NCBI GenBank assembly: GCA_947496695.1
Contig: CANMEI010000004.1
Coordinates: 124,001-188,000, forward strand
Direction of reading: 5' to 3'
From: an uncultured Cellulophaga sp.
GTDB lineage: Bacteria > Bacteroidota > Bacteroidia > Flavobacteriales > Flavobacteriaceae
Length of the DNA: 64,000 nt
Below, piece after piece: positions 62,977 through 64,000 of this stretch (its first letter is position 1; each line of letters begins with the position of its first letter). The position numbers and the translations under genes were made by a program. The notes under the pieces are model-generated. The model worked only from the letters and a program-made list of their open reading frames with translations. It did not search any database and had not been told where the DNA came from.

Positions 62977-64000
62977 CTATTTCTTTTTAGCTATTTGCGC
63001 CATTAATTCTGCTTCACATACTAACTTATTATTTGCATAAGCATAAGCTTGCATATGACATATACCTCTTCTTATTGGCGTAATAAGGCTACAGTGAAAA
63101 GTTAATGTATCTCCTGGAAGTACTTTTTGTTTAAATTTCACATTATCCATTTTCATGAAAAATGTTAAGTAATTTTCTGGATCTGGAACAGTACTCAATA
63201 CCAAAATTCCTCCTGTTTGCGCCATAGCTTCAACTTGTAAAACTCCTGGCATAACCGGAGCTCCTGGGAAATGACCTACAAAGAAATTTTCATTCATTGT
63301 AACATTCTTCATTCCTACAACATGCGTATCAGAAAGCTCTAAAATACGATCTATTAACAAAAATGGTGGTCTATGAGGCAGTACATCCATTATTTGATGA
63401 ATATCCATCAATGGTGGTTGATTCAAATCATATTGCGGAACTTTATTTCTTTTCTCTAATTTGATAATCTTAGCTATTTTTTTTGCAAATTGAGTATTTA
63501 CAAAATGTCCTGGCTTATTTGCAATAACCTTACCTTTAATACGAACACCTGCCAAAGCTAAATCTCCAATAACATCTAATAACTTATGACGCGCCGCTTC
63601 ATTTGGATGATGTAAAGTTAAGTTATCTAAAATTCCGTTCGGTTTAATTGATAATTTCTCCTTATCAAAAGCTTGCTCAAGCTTTTTCATTGTTTCTTCA
63701 GAAATCTCTTTATCTACATAAACAATAGCATTATTAAGGTCTCCTCCTTTTATAAGTCCATGGTCTAAAAGCATTTCTAATTCATGTAAGAAACTAAATG
63801 TTCTTGCCTCTGATATTTCAGCTTTAAAATCTGATAAATGCTCTAAAGTTGCATTTTGTGTACCTAAAACTTTAGTACCAAAATCAACCATTGTAGTCAC
63901 TTGATATTCATCTGAAGGTATAACAGTTATTTCACTACCTGTTTCTTCATCTCTATATGATATAACTTCTTTTACAACATATATTTCTCTTTCTGCATCT
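62977..64000 (-). CDS. lpxC-fabZ: LpxC/FabZ fusion, partial
   Basis: The C-terminal 341 codons of a fused UDP-3-O-acyl-GlcNAc deacetylase and 3-hydroxyacyl-ACP dehydratase; the 5' end lies beyond the window, as the frame is open to base 64000. The LpxC part has ARHKLLDVIGDLALAG with zinc-ligand His and Asp and KPGHFVNTQ with the active-site His. The FabZ part begins at MDIHQIMDVLPHRPPFLLID, with FVGHFPGAPVMPGVLQVEAM holding the catalytic His and Glu. The fusion is characteristic of Bacteroidetes and links lipid A with fatty-acid synthesis. Confidence 0.96.
   Translation of the reverse strand, partial: DAEREIYVVKEVISYRDEETGSEITVIPSDEYQVTTMVDFGTKVLGTQNATLEHLSDFKAEISEARTFSFLHELEMLLDHGLIKGGDLNNAIVYVDKEISEETMKKLEQAFDKEKLSIKPNGILDNLTLHHPNEAARHKLLDVIGDLALAGVRIKGKVIANKPGHFVNTQFAKKIAKIIKLEKRNKVPQYDLNQPPLMDIHQIMDVLPHRPPFLLIDRILELSDTHVVGMKNVTMNENFFVGHFPGAPVMPGVLQVEAMAQTGGILVLSTVPDPENYLTFFMKMDNVKFKQKVLPGDTLTFHCSLITPIRRGICHMQAYAYANNKLVCEAELMAQIAKKK

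Overview
The window is a strongly AT-rich chromosomal segment from a member of the Bacteroidetes, almost certainly a Flavobacteriaceae species. Support comes from several directions: -7 elements of the form TAnnTTTG upstream of many genes with little Shine-Dalgarno signal, a short primary sigma factor of the Bacteroidetes type (28439-29302), an lpxC/fabZ fusion, LytS/LytTR regulation, many SPII lipoproteins, and families largely confined to this group (DUF6155, the 32568 and 28 kb proteins). I see no rRNA, tRNA, insertion sequence, prophage or CRISPR array. Both ends cut a gene: an iron alcohol dehydrogenase at the left and lpxC/fabZ at the right.

Layout. 1-4.8 kb: housekeeping genes (ene-reductase, RluE-type pseudouridine synthase, DMT exporter, J/KTSC protein, FKBP). 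4.9-9.4 kb: a divergent module. On the minus strand lie four exported proteins (EF-hand, YHYH, MORN-like, SCO1); on the plus strand a LytS-type kinase with a Met-containing tandem repeat in its outer loop and its LytTR regulator. Between them sit two direct repeats that look like a LytTR operator. 9.5-29.3 kb: nucleic-acid enzymes (two DEAH-helicase paralogues, DEAD helicase, RlmF, RecQ, a free DEAD-like domain, RpoD), cell-envelope genes (LpxD homologue, VWA and OmpA lipoproteins, carboxypeptidase, amidase, 3D protein), MenB and a glycosyltransferase. Two similar presumptive small RNAs lie at 23.0 and 23.8 kb. 29.3-29.7 kb holds two tandem, related 32-residue ORFs. 30-45.5 kb: hybrid kinase, thioesterase, the cysE-cysM pair, CorA, TruA-like enzyme, Calx-beta lipoprotein, an AAA+/VWA pair, LysR plus YeiH. 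45.5-47 kb: a membrane glycosyltransferase.

47.2-55.8 kb: a complete histidine operon, hisG-D-C-B-H-A-F-IE, interrupted by two GNAT acetyltransferases and a DinB-like protein. It is preceded by an 18-codon leader with four consecutive His codons and a terminator hairpin, the arrangement expected for attenuation. 55.9-59.5 kb: fabG, a VWA membrane protein and an SPFH protein. 59.7-64 kb: the lipid A cluster lpxC/fabZ-lpxA-efp-lpxD followed by sucD.

The items most worth testing are the paired small RNAs, the tandem 32-residue ORFs, the LytTR operator and Met-repeat sensor next to SCO1, the stand-alone 46-codon gene at 17.7 kb with its own promoter and terminator, and the his leader. All function assignments rest on reading the sequence; no database search was run.
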